From Salvia splendens (taxonomy: Eukaryota > Streptophyta > Magnoliopsida > Lamiales > Lamiaceae), in the NCBI RefSeq assembly GCF_004379255.2, contig NC_056034.1, forward strand, positions 6,698,501 through 6,762,500: a stretch of DNA of 64,000 bases. Direction: 5' to 3'. Each line of letters starts with the position of its first letter. Position 1 is the first letter of the stretch. The notes beneath the pieces were generated by a model. That model was not told the origin of the DNA and made no database searches. It saw only the letters and a program-made list of their open reading frames with translations. Made by a program: the position numbers and the translations under genes. Below are positions 10,810 to 22,231 of the stretch, in pieces.

Positions 10810-11751
10810 AAGCCAATTAGCTGATGAATAGTGTGAATGCGCTTAATGGGTATATTCGTAATAGTGCAGGATAGGGTGGGCTGATGGATCACGTGCCGCA
10901 CAAATTGCACGTGTGAGAGGGCCATGGGCTGCGTTAGTCACGCAAACTTGCTGTTGTCACGATAACCTTTACCCATTCTTACGGCTATGGAATTCTAGTA
11001 AAGAAAAAAGGACAATTTAATTAAATGCTATTGCCCATAGCCTTCAAGAAAATATAAACTCCTATTAATTTTATTGTTCATTTTAAGACGCGATAAATTA
11101 AAGAATCTTGGGAATATACATGAAAGAATATATTCCATTTACCAAACGAAATATGATTAATTTTGCTTCTAATTCAATCCGTATCATTTTCCAGAATATT
11201 AGCTGCCCACAATTATCATCTCAACATATACGTACGATATACGGATGTATGTATAGGTCGACATGTATAACAAATTATACGAGAGTTTTAATTTATTATA
11301 GATATACGGAAATATGATTGTGTAATCTGTATTTTCTTGTAGAGAGAAATATTTTGGGGAAGAACTTGTTGAAACTCGGCAACACTGCCAAAACCATCAA
11401 AAGCCGATACATGCCTTCAGTAGTAAACTCTCCTCGTATATTTCCTTCTGATTTCCGGCAAACATTCTCGCTGCAGCAAATCCCACAAGTTTCTGTATTG
11501 GGGATTTTTTTCCAGATCTTTTAATTATATATGTGAATTCCAGTGAATGATTTTCGATATATCCACTCCAAGCTCTCTAATTCCAATCCAATTTCCGCTA
11601 TTAATCAATTAATCATCACACAGTAACACAGAGAGAGAGGCAAACATTTTCCATTTCCTGAATTTGGCCTAGTTTATTATCGTTTGAGCTTTGCCCGATT
11701 TCGATAATTGCTTGGATAATTAATGCTTGATCGACCGGCGGCAACCCGTCG
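10810..11751 (+). other. Upstream region of the AIPP2-like gene
   Basis: No second gene was seen. The part closest to the start codon (about 11580-11751) is probably 5' leader: it contains a GAGAGAGAG run and has no upstream ATG close to the start in frame. No convincing TATA box was found. Confidence 0.45.
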
Positions 11752-14700
11752 ATGAGAAATCAGAGGCAGCGGACTCTCCAAGACATATGCGATGTCACTC
11801 CCACTCTATCTCAGCCGCAGGCATGTTTTTTTGATGTCCTTTTTGAAACCTAACCTTTTAGGGTTCACTTGATTCCTCACATTTTGATTTCCTTTTTTTA
11901 ATTACTTATTTTGCAAATCTCTGGCACGCTCGTTGCTGTGGTTGTCTCAAGTTTCAGTTTTGATTCATTCGATTGTTTGATTTAAATGAGATATGTGATG
12001 AACTTGCAGATTTTTGGGCACTGGATTTATCTCTACACACGAATGCATGCCTTACCTGGAATAGTTATAATTTGACAAGTGTATAGAACCTGTTACGCCA
12101 CTTAAGTGTAGTTGTGCTGACGGAGTCTTTGGTGTATTATGTAAATATATATGCTCTGGTTGTGTTATTTTCTCTGTGCTAGCGGTTAGACCTTAAGTTT
12201 TTCATTATTGTATTTTATGTGTTCGTCAGATTACCCCAGTATTGAGAGGAAACGTTAGGATGCAAGGACCAAGTGATGAAGCAAATTGTGACTCACTGAC
12301 CAATATGGTGAGATAATATCCGGTAAACACTTTTTTGCATCATGTCCTGTTGCATTTGCATCTTTTGCACTTCTGTCTTGCTCTTCCTCTTCATAGTTGC
12401 CCTAAATTATCATAGAGTGCTCATCTTTTTTATTTTTTTATTACTGTGATGGTCTAAGATGGCTCATCTTATTAAACTTTTGAAGATTTGTGATGAAAAT
12501 TAGAGCTCTTTGAATGTTATTCGAAGAGTACTTGTTTTTTCTAATTTGGCATGTGCGGTTACACATCTTCTGTGTCTCTCTCTCAGAGCTGATAAAATAC
12601 TTTAGATGTTTCATAATTCTTTTTTCATTTTATGTTGATGACAATGGTGCATCTATATACTTCACATTAGCAGTTGAATCAATAAATGTGCAAGATGTCA
12701 GCTGTGCACTGCATTTTGATCCTACTTTCTCCTCTGATGCTTCCAGCACGCAATTGTTCTGGCTTAATTCATGCTCTAAGTTAACTCATTTTATTGATTT
12801 GTTAATTGTTTAGGTGACATCTGAAAATAGCAGCCGTTGCTCCAGTAAAAGCTCAAAGGACCATTTAGGGAAGCCTTGGTCGTGCAACTTGTGCTCTGCT
12901 CCTTGCTCTTCCTGCTTTCATATTAATAAGGCTGTACTGAAATCAAACAATGATCCTGGTGGAGAAACCTGTGCTGGGAATACTGAAACTGGGCAATTAA
13001 GCATACTGAGCACTGTTGGAGGCATGGATTCAACTGCTGATTCCTTTTCTGAAAATGCAGCAGGCAAGGCTTCTTCAAGGACTTCCAATGCATCCGATGG
13101 CTGGAGATCTCCAGAAGGTCATGATGATTGCTTGTCATGTGTCAGTGGAACTGACGAACAGTTGAATAGAAAATCTGATACAGAAGATAGTGGGAATAAG
13201 TGTAATAAGCAGAACGGTGGAGAAATTTTTAGGAAGATGTCACCTAGTAGCTCACAAACTGGGACATATTCACAAAATTCAGGCACAGTAGGAGTTTATC
13301 ATACAAAAAGCACTGATGATGCTACTGACATACAGAAGGTTCGGAATACCTCTGAAGCTTCCAATGGTAAGAACTTACCACATGAAGAAAACCCAGTAAA
13401 GGTAAAGGATGATAGGCCTTCAGATACTAAAGTAGAGCTGTTGAAGGGTTCAACTGAGCATTTAAATTCATCATCACCTAATGGCGTGGCTTCTGATGAT
13501 GTTTGTGGTGATCCTCCAAAAATGAATTTGAACCCCACAGAGAAGAATGATGACATGGAGATTGACCCTCATCCTGCTGATGAGAGTGATGACTCAGATA
13601 TGGTGGAACAAGATGTAAGAAAGTGGTATACAGTCCAGTTTCATATAGTTTGATAATGTGGACAATCATTATGTTTTGATGGTCTTAATTCTACCCATAT
13701 ATATGGAACAACAAAAATGTTCATATTTCTGGGATCTCTCTGATAAACCTATAGTTTGTACAAGCCCCTTTGATTATGGACTGTCACCCCCTTTGATTAT
13801 TTAGCAAACTAATAAATTCTTCGGAGTTTTTTTGAGTTCATGAAGCCTGGAGATCATGAAACTAAATATATGTGGGGTGGACTAGCACTTGTGTTCAGTT
13901 ACATGGTTATTTTTCTGATGACCATTTCTAGACCTTAATTTTCCAAATAGACTTCAGATAATTCTAAGCACTTGATGATTAAAATCTGGTCCCAATATTG
14001 CTATTGTTCCTTTTATTTTGAAAAAGTTAAGTATCACTTAATGTCGACAAGATGCTGCTGCTGATTTTTCTACTGGCATATGCATATATGAAGGATGTTG
14101 AAGATTTTAGTTGTTTATAAGCAAGATATTGCACCATATACAATTTCCTCATGTAATTAATTCTTTTCATACATGTGTCTGTTAATTTTTTTCTGATGAA
14201 TAGGTGAAAGTCTGTGATATCTGTGGGGATGCCGGGAGGGAGGATTTGCTTGCTATATGCTCTCGGTGCACTGATGGAGCAGAACACACGTAAGTATTTG
14301 AATTCTTGAGAGATTTTAACCATGTGATTTTGCAAACTTGTGCATTGAAATCATTCTTATTTTCCAGGTACTGTATGCGGGAAATGCTGGAGAAACTCCC
14401 TGAAGGTGAATGGCTTTGTGAAGAATGCAATACACTGGAGCTGGCAGGAAAAGGAAAGCAAGAAAAGATTGGAAGTGTGTATGAAAATGAGAAAAATAAT
14501 TCATCAGGTCGAGTAAGTGAAAATTTAAACAACTCTGATGTTGAGGGACGCAGAACAAAGAGTTCAACAAAAAATCCTTCTAAAAGGCTTCGAGACGACG
14601 AAGATTCTGAAGTTTCTTCTATTGCAAAAAAGCCTGCCCTTGAGTCGACAGTTAGGTCGCCAAAGACGTCCAATTCCAAACAAGCTGTTCTTTCTCGCAT

Positions 14701-17700
14701 GAGTTCTTTAAAAAACTTAGATAAGGGTAGACTACGGTCTCCAAATCGTTCTACTTTAGACACAATCCCAGCTAATGATGTTACAGAATTGGCCAAGCCT
14801 TCTTTAGATGCACGAGGGCTCAATTTACGAGGTAATAATGCGTATTTGGCCAAGCCTTCTTCTTTGTCTTACTATGTTGGCCATTGAGTGGAAGTGTAAT
14901 ATGACCATGTTAAGTTAGTCTTTCATGACTTTGAGGTTTCCACTGGCAATCATCTCAGTTCCTAGTCCTAGATTATTGACAATTTCTTTCCGTTCTTGCA
15001 GGTAATTTCTCAAAATCTAATTCTTTCCATTCTCTGAATTCAAAACCAAAGACCAAGCTCGTAGATCAAGTTGTTATGCAGAGGCAGAAATCAGCTAAGG
15101 AACATGGTTCTTTTCGTCTTAAAGAGGATGTTGTCAGATCTATAGGCAAATCTATGTCATTTAGATCTACAAATCCCAATCGTTCTGAATCAAATATAAA
15201 GATGTTATCTCCTAGATCATCTAACATCCATGACGTTAAAAATACAAAAGAAAGGAGTGCATTTGAAAGGCAGCGCTCATTCAGAACAGAACATCCATCA
15301 AATAATTCAGTGATGGGTGCTTCCATGAGTTCGACATCACGAATTGATAAAAGACCATCCTTCAGGGCAGAATCATCTTCACTTGCCTCCCCAACCAATC
15401 ACCAGGAGGTGAAGCCAGTACAAACTGATGGTAAATCAACAGCATTATCGAGGTCATTTAGTCTTGCATCTCGAAGGAATGCAGATTTACCCAGTACTAC
15501 AGGTAGAGTTGGATTTCAGCTTTCTCAGGTGGTTTCTGATATAGCCTTTTTCTCCTTTGAACTACCACTTATACAGTTACTTCATGATTTTTTTATATTT
15601 GTATAACCAGGTGAATTTAAGAGACCATCAAAACATGGCCATAGTATTCCTGTGGTTTCATCAGCCAATGGAGCTAATAATACTGAACAAAAATATAATC
15701 ATGCTAGCTTGAAGCAGGATCCTGCCTTACGTGATGTTTCTGAAAAGTTGTCTATTAGTGCTAGTGAAGGTGTATCTGATGGATTGGTTCAGTCTAAGGA
15801 TTTAGCAAATTCTACTGACCGACCTAGGGAATATTCTGGAAGCCGCTTGGGCCCACCATCTATGAGGTCCTCAAGAGATGAAAGTGACAACCTGAAAGCT
15901 GCAATTGAAGCTGCTGTTCTGAGGAAACCAGGAGTTTACCGGAAGCATAGAGCTTCTGGTCAATCTGATCAGTCATCTGCTCAAATATTGGCTCCTGTAG
16001 CTTCTCATATAGACCACATGTCAAGTGCCAAAAGTAGAAAGCTATCTTCTGACGCGGAGCTAGCTGAGTGGCCTCCAATATCTCGGAAATTTACTTCTGA
16101 CCCTCTTAAAGAGGAAACTCCCAATTGCATAAAGCAGCCCTTGCTGCTTAGTGGGGAGGGTGCTTCTTCTGGAGTTCGAGATGGTGTCCATGTTGGCATT
16201 TCCTCGAGGGATGCACTCAGTAATGTTCCAGCAGTAATGCCTCTATTGTTGAAATCCTTAGCAATCCCTGAGCATGAATATATTTGGCAGTATGCACTTA
16301 TCTCTCACTCATTTTATTTTGATTGTTTACCTCCAGAAAAGCTTTGGTAGTTTCATATTCTCCATCATCCTGAGAGCTGTGTGCTCTGTATGTGCAGGGG
16401 AAGTTTTGAGATTTGCCGAAGTGGTCAAACATTTGATTTGTGGGATGGAATCCAAGCTCATCTATCTACATGCGCTTCACCTAAAGTTGCTGAAGCTGTA
16501 AACAAATTTAATAACAGAATTATACTCTATGAAGTTCCTCGCACAAGCACCTGGCCTGCCCAGTTTCAGAAAAATGGTGTTGGAGACGATAACATAGCCC
16601 TTTTCTTTTTCGCTAAAGATCTTCAGAGGTAATATCTTGTTGTTTTCCTTACACACACAAATAATCTCGTATTAGTTTGATTGGTATTGCCTTTTATATT
16701 TAAAAGTTTGGCTCTTTAATGGTACAGTTATGAGAAAATTTACAAAGTTTTACTGGATAATATGATGAAGAATGACCTTGCTCTCAGAGGAAATATCAAC
16801 GGTGTTGAGCTCCTCATATTTCCTTCTAATCAGCTTCCTGTTAAATTGCAACGTAAGTGGAGAAACTGTCTCTTTTTTCTTCTCAATTTGCACTTTTGCA
16901 GTATAAGTGAAACACCTGCTCATACATTGTAATATGACCTTTCTTTTTCCTGTGCCTGTGTTTGATTTCCCTTGTATTAAACATTGATTTTGATGTAAGG
17001 TGAAATGATCTCATAAGTTTTGTCATAATTGATACATCTTTATGATATCACATTTCTCATTCAGGGAGTTACCTCTGTAATGATTGAGCACTTCTAATAT
17101 GGTGTGACTTGGAAGTTCTTAAGACTGGATTGGTCAGATGTGCCTGTGTTAGGTGTCAACCAGACAATGTGAACTCCAATGATGCTGGCTTACACCAATG
17201 CTATGGGTTGTCCTTTAGTGTTATTTAACATAAAGTTGTGATATTAGAAACCTGGTTAGATGTTTATGCCATAGAACATTGAATGTAATAGTCACTGACT
17301 CATGCTTCTACTGTTATGTGAGTGTGATGTTGCAAGCCACGGTACAATTTATTTTTCTTCATTTACATGCAGGGTGGAATATGTTATTCTTCCTGTGGGG
17401 TGTTTTCAGAGGAAAGAAAGAACCTAGCCCGCAGCAAATGCCTGAATCCACAATTGCACCTCGAGATATTCCTCCTCCAATAATGTCTTTGCCTGAAAAT
17501 AGATGCTCACTCACGCCTATTTCTGATAATGCAAGCCAAAATAGACATCCAGGGCTTAATGTGCCTGCTTCAGAAGAGTTACAGGGTGTACCTAGTGTTG
17601 TTAAAAGAGATGTTGGTATGGATATATCTCTTCTGGATCAGCTTGGAAATGGGCTAAATTCTAGTTCGTCATCTACAGCAAAAGGTGATGGTCCAAAGCA

Positions 17701-19055
17701 ATGTGGAGGGTGGGGTTCTTATCAGGTACTGTTCATTTTTTAGAACAATTGATATCATGCAGATGGGCTAGATTGAAAACTATTAAATGATCATACTGTG
17801 GCAGACTTCATAGTTGTCTGCCATAGCATTATGCACACACCCACCTTCATACACATTTCCTTCCTCTTGTTCCCCTTTTTTAAGTTCCGAAGTTTTGTTT
17901 TTCCGGCTTCAGAGTCTTTCCTTGGTTAGTGCTGTAGTCTAAATTAGCCTATTTTTTCTGCTCTTTGTTTGTTCATGGTAGTTAAAGGTTTTGACTTTGT
18001 TTGTTTTGCTTGGCTGATGTTTATTAAGCTTTATCTGCTGGCATTTATATTATTTCAAACAGGAAAATGCCATCAATTCAGGGTGCTGCCCCCCTGTTGC
18101 TGTGACGGGCCCTGAAGCTGGAAGGGACCAAACGCTAATGGAAACTAAAACTCCACTTGACAATCCATATTCACTACATGATTCCTGCGCATCAGTGGCT
18201 AGCACGCCTAAGGACCGCACATGTGAAGGAGTTATATTGGAGAAAACAGGTCATCTAGATGAGTTGAAGTTAAGAATGGATGCTATAGATCTATCAAGGG
18301 ATGCAGAACCGCCCATGGAGGATGACAGGTGCATTACAGACCTAAATGTGGAGCCCGACAAATGGCTGTTTAGCCATAAAGAACCGGTGCTTCCTGGACC
18401 GTCATCTTCAGGGAATCATAATCTTTCTTCTGGAACTGGTTATGTGTCGCCCGGAAATGATAATATGCACAATGAAACTGTCAGAACACTTGAAAAAGTA
18501 AGTACACACTGACGAACACTTGCTATATGTATACATGGCAATATAATTTTATCTTAGACTTGTATTGGTGATGGTTTTGTGTCATAGGTAAATCATGTTC
18601 CTACGGTCTCATATGCACTGCAGAGTCAACATGGTGAATCTGATCTTGGGTCTATCCCTAAATACTATGAACATGGGCATGGTGAAAAGTTCTTCTTCCC
18701 TGTGCAATCGCAGCCACCCAATCCCTGGAAAACACATCTACTGGATGATGATGGGCTGAGTGACAAAGCACCGAATCTAGAGCTTGCTTTAGGGGCCGAA
18801 AGAAAACCACAGAGTTTGGGCATTGAGCCGCTATTTCTTAGTAAAATAGATCATAAAGTACACGATGAACGTATTCTGGAAGAGGCAAGGAAGAAGAAGG
18901 CAGAGGAGGATGTATCAGCATCCCTTTCCCTTTCTCTGTCTTTTCCCTTCCCAGAGAAGGAGGTGGAGGCCAAAAGTGAGCAGCAGCTCATGTCTCAGAG
19001 GAAACATGTGAATACCTCTTCAAGGTTTCTATTTGGAAAATTGAGAGACAATTAG
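11752..19055 (+). CDS. AIPP2: PHD-finger protein of the AIPP2/PAIPP2 type, 12 exons, 1429 aa
   Basis: Modelled exons: 11752-11820, 12230-12307, 12814-13614, 14204-14289, 14368-14831, 15002-15502, 15611-16289, 16398-16628, 16728-16852, 17373-17725, 18063-18497, 18588-19055. All phases agree, giving one 1430-codon frame. The first intron would use a GC donor (11821). A CNLCSAPCSSC cysteine cluster lies near residue 75. A PHD finger follows at about 317-366 (CDICGDAGREDLLAICSRC ... GEWLCEEC). A SPOC-like C-terminal domain lies at about 888-1028 (FEICRSGQTFDLWDGIQAHLS ... LLIFPSNQLPVKLQ ... FLWGVFRGKKE). Two LxLxL motifs sit at about 1338 and 1387. In Arabidopsis this family works with a BAH-PHD partner and the phosphatase CPL2 to repress genes, and its PHD binds unmodified H3K4. 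That role is inferred here. AIPP2 and its paralogue PAIPP2 cannot be told apart by eye. Confidence 0.9.
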
Positions 19056-20015
19056 ATAGTGTTGGGGAAAATCATAATGCTGATTAATCTATAATTTTGC
19101 TAGGTATTTTTCCTTCTCTTCAGTTTGCAACTTCCAACAGTCCTAAACGGCTGGTTGTATATAAGTAGAGTATAGTAGCCTCATGACTCTTTGTGATAAG
19201 AAATTTTTTTCTCTCAGCAGATTGCTTTTTATCCACTCTTGCATTGTGATGAAGGCTTAAACTAAAGTTATTCAGTGTTCTTTACAATTTATGCTTCAAC
19301 TCCGCACTTGGTTCATTTAATGAAAATTGTCAAGTGATGGTATGTTAAGAGTTGTTTCGCAATCAGATTTAACTTTAGAGTTGGTACCTAAATTTTGAAA
19401 TTGCATCAAATGTGGTTCTCAAAACTTAAACAATATCTTCACGTCCCTAAACTTGATGCCACCATTTCTTTTTCTAAATTTGCAGCCCGCATGCAGGGGT
19501 TGTCATCGGCAATGAGCCTTCGTTCGACCAGGCCATTATCCACTACTAAGTACCAAATTTGTGTACTATAATAGAATAGAAAAATCTACACAAAAAGTTG
19601 GACTGTCTCAACAAATTATCATTTCTCTGCAATTATAATTAAATTAGAATGTTCCTTAAGGACTAAAGTATGTTAGAACTAAAAAAAAGTTCAAAGAAAA
19701 GTTCCTGTAGCAATATTGAAGTTATCGATATAATTAGAAAGTTTATGTAGGAATTACGTTTTTAACTTAAAACACGAGTCCCACTTTTCCAACTCAGAAT
19801 ATGAGTATATCTCAGTCTAATAGATTCCACAAATTTCACCATCGGAACTCCGAAATCATATTGATGGCATATTTGAGGTGTATTTGACATTTTGCATTTG
19901 GGTAGAATAGCAGATCATTGATTTCTGTTTCTTTACATAATTATTAGGAGTACTCTCCATACATAGAGTACTATTAAAGAATGAAAAGAAACAGAGAGTT
20001 GGAAGCAAGTCGGAG
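19056..20015. other. 3' flank of AIPP2-like gene and spacer
   Basis: The first few hundred bases are T-rich and probably 3' UTR. The rest holds no recognised gene or repeat. The two flanking genes converge here. Confidence 0.5.
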
Positions 20016-20519
20016 TCAGCTAGCGGAAGAGGAAAGAAAGAGGGCAATTTGGTCCAGAAAAGTAAGATGCTGAGGCCGATCCATGCGCCTCACGTATCCC
20101 TTGGCCGCTTTTTCCGTGTAGCAATTATACGCCTCTCCTCCGCTCCTCCGCCACATCGCCTCCGCGTAGCTCCCGTGGGCGTAGTACGCCTCCACCGTCT
20201 CCGCCTCTGTCTCGATCTGGATCGGCAGGCGCTCGTAGTGGCCCCGGCCGATCCCCTCGAGGTCGTCCATCCTGGCGACGGCGGCGGGGGAGACGGCGTA
20301 GATCTCGCCGGAGACGCGGTGGCCGAGGCCGGGAAGGTTGAGGAGGAAGGGGACGCGGTAGGGCCCGCAGACGAGGGGGAGGGGGTGCAGGGTGCGGGCG
20401 GCGCGGACAAATGCGGCGTCGCCGGTGGAGATGAGGTCCTGGAGGAGAGCGTGGTTGGAGAAGCCCTGCTTCAGAGTGCCGTAGGTGAATATCAGCGTCG
20501 CCTCGGCCACCACTCCCAT
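20016..20519 (-). CDS. Gamma-glutamylcyclotransferase-like (AIG2-like) protein, 167 aa
   Basis: Single-exon gene starting at ATG 20519. It has the GGCT fold signatures: the substrate loop FTYGTLKQG at residues 11-19, GEIYAV near 70, and the acidic DDLEG near 85, whose Glu is the expected catalytic acid. These proteins release 5-oxoproline from gamma-glutamyl compounds; the closest match I recall is the Arabidopsis protein At3g02910. Length is right for the family (about 160-190). Coding DNA is much more GC-rich than its surroundings, with many third-position G/C, so the opposite strand is also open but shows no domain. It faces the AIPP2-like gene tail to tail. The substrate is not predictable from sequence. 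Confidence 0.9.
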   Translation of the reverse strand: MGVVAEATLIFTYGTLKQGFSNHALLQDLISTGDAAFVRAARTLHPLPLVCGPYRVPFLLNLPGLGHRVSGEIYAVSPAAVARMDDLEGIGRGHYERLPIQIETEAETVEAYYAHGSYAEAMWRRSGGEAYNCYTEKAAKGYVRRMDRPQHLTFLDQIALFLSSSAS

Positions 20520-20628
20520 TCAGGATTTCTCTTTCGATTTTTTTGGATGTGATGTGAGATTCTCTTGAGAATTAATATGATACTATTCTCGTACGGCAAT
20601 TCACCATTAAAATCTTGCTCCGCTGCTC

Positions 20629-20638
20629 TATATATATA
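20629..20638 (-). promoter_or_regulatory. Probable TATA box of the GGCT-like gene
   Basis: TATATATA on the minus strand about 110 bases upstream of the start codon, a normal plant distance. Confidence 0.45.
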
Positions 20639-20641
20639 CTC

Positions 20642-21682
20642 CACATATGCACATAATCCTGTGTTTTTGTGTACGTATCCGTGGGGTATAGTATATTTCT
20701 GTAATACGGAATGTGTGTATGTACGTATCCGTGTGGGGCTCACACGCCATGTAATAGTACTAATTTGTATGGAAAATATAATTTCTTCTAAAATAGTTGA
20801 ATTGTATTTATTGTCTCATTATAATTGAGTTATTTTTTTTTTGCAAAATGCTTTATACTTCATACTTTTTACCTCTTTATTTTAATATTTAGATATTAAT
20901 TTATTAAATTCGTGCTTAATAGAATTGATTCAACTATCTTAAAACCGAGAAAGTATTATATCGTGAAATTTGGATCGCCTATTGTCTATTTGAATGCTAT
21001 ATAAAAATAAAAATTGTCTTAAAGTTAAAAAAATTACTACGACCGTATTGAAAAAAATTTAATATGTCTTGAACAAAACATAAAGAAAATACAAGACTAA
21101 AAAATTGTAATGAAAGAATGTGTAAGAGGTGACTTTGCATGTCTCATTGGACATATCAAAATGATGATTATGGACGCTCTCTTGGTACAATTCTTGTTAT
21201 CTACGTAGTATTACAAAATAATGTGACGTGTCGATTTGTTTGTTTTCTTGATGCTACTTCTAGGATGCTAGCGGACCCTATTTTAGAAATAGCTCGAAAT
21301 TAAAATAAATTGAATGGCAAAGATATTATGGACAAAATAGATTTTAAATTTGTTTTTGTTTTTTATTTGTACTTTTATTTAAACGTGTCATATAACTGTG
21401 TAGTAGTAGCAGAATTAATTTATTGAAGACGATTCTGGCATTGGTTGCAAGCTGAAATCAATGGAGTCTATCCGGTTATAATTCCGATGCAAGAAGTCCA
21501 ATGCAAATATGAACACATCTTACGAATATGCACAAGAAGATATGTCTCTTTTGTCGTTCGTTTTTTGTTTGGATCCAAGATTATGTTTTATCTTGAGCCC
21601 ATAATCCTTACACGTGCTCGTTTCATTCATAACAATTTACTGAGAGTCTTTTTGGACCAAAAATAAAATAACGCCAATAAAA
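20642..21682. other. AT-rich spacer, no gene seen
   Basis: No coding region or element ends were recognised on either strand. The open frame at 21445-21666 has no domain and is probably chance. Confidence 0.5.
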
Positions 21683-21699
21683 TATTTTATGGCATTATT

Positions 21700-21807
21700 T
21701 TTATTATTATTATTTTTATAATTAAATAACTTTAAATTTAAAGTTCGTGCCACGGAGGACTCGAAGCTCAGGCATTAACCTCTTTACCGCTTGACCAAAT
21801 CACACAC
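21700..21807 (-). mobile_element. Short tRNA-derived SINE
   Basis: On the minus strand a tRNA-like head shows an A box (GGTCAAGCGGTAAAGAGG, near 21796-21779) and a B box (GCTTCGAGTCC), then a short body and an AAT-rich tail ending near 21700. A 17-bp duplication flanks it: TATTTTATGGCATTATT (21683-21699) and the same with one difference at 21808-21824. Head, tail and long TSD fit a SINE of about 108 bp. Confidence 0.82.
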
Positions 21808-21840
21808 TATTTTACGGCATTATTGATTAATAAGATAGTA

Positions 21841-22103
21841 CTCCCTTCGTCACCTCATGGTTAAGGCGAAACTTTTTGGTACAGAGTTTAAGAAAAGGAT
21901 GTTGAGTGTTAGATAAATAGATAAAAAAAAGTAAGAGAGAGAAAAAAAATAGAAAGAATAAAGTAGAAAATAAATAAAGTAGAAAGAATAAAGTAAAAGA
22001 GAGTAAAGTCTAAAAAAGTACTGTATTATGTGTGGAAATGACTCAACTATGAGGGAACTTTTCGAAATGGAAAAATGACTTAACTATGAGAGAACAGAGT
22101 GAG
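21841..22103. mobile_element. Stowaway-like MITE, 263 bp
   Basis: TIRs CTCCCTTCGTCACCTCATGG at 21841 and an imperfect complement (…ATGAGAGAACAGAGTGAG) ending at 22103, with TA on both sides (21839-21840, 22104-22105). The interior has GTAAGAGAGA/AAAGTAGAAA runs like the MITE at 5487. No coding capacity. Confidence 0.8.
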
Positions 22104-22231
22104 TAGTACTCAAATTATTTTATAGATAGAATGTAAAGAGATAAAATTATTCATATCATAATGTTTTATATGTATGATTTAAGTTATTCAATAACCAATC
22201 GGTTTGATAGTTAGTTACTTATGCGAGTGGG

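Noticed and set aside
20049..20552. 167-codon frame on the plus strand opposite the GGCT-like gene
   Set aside because: It is the GC-rich antisense of a well supported gene and shows no domain.
21750..21807. A tRNA gene on the minus strand (A and B boxes)
   Set aside because: No cloverleaf can be completed; the tail and 17-bp duplication show a SINE. The same holds for 24357-24597.
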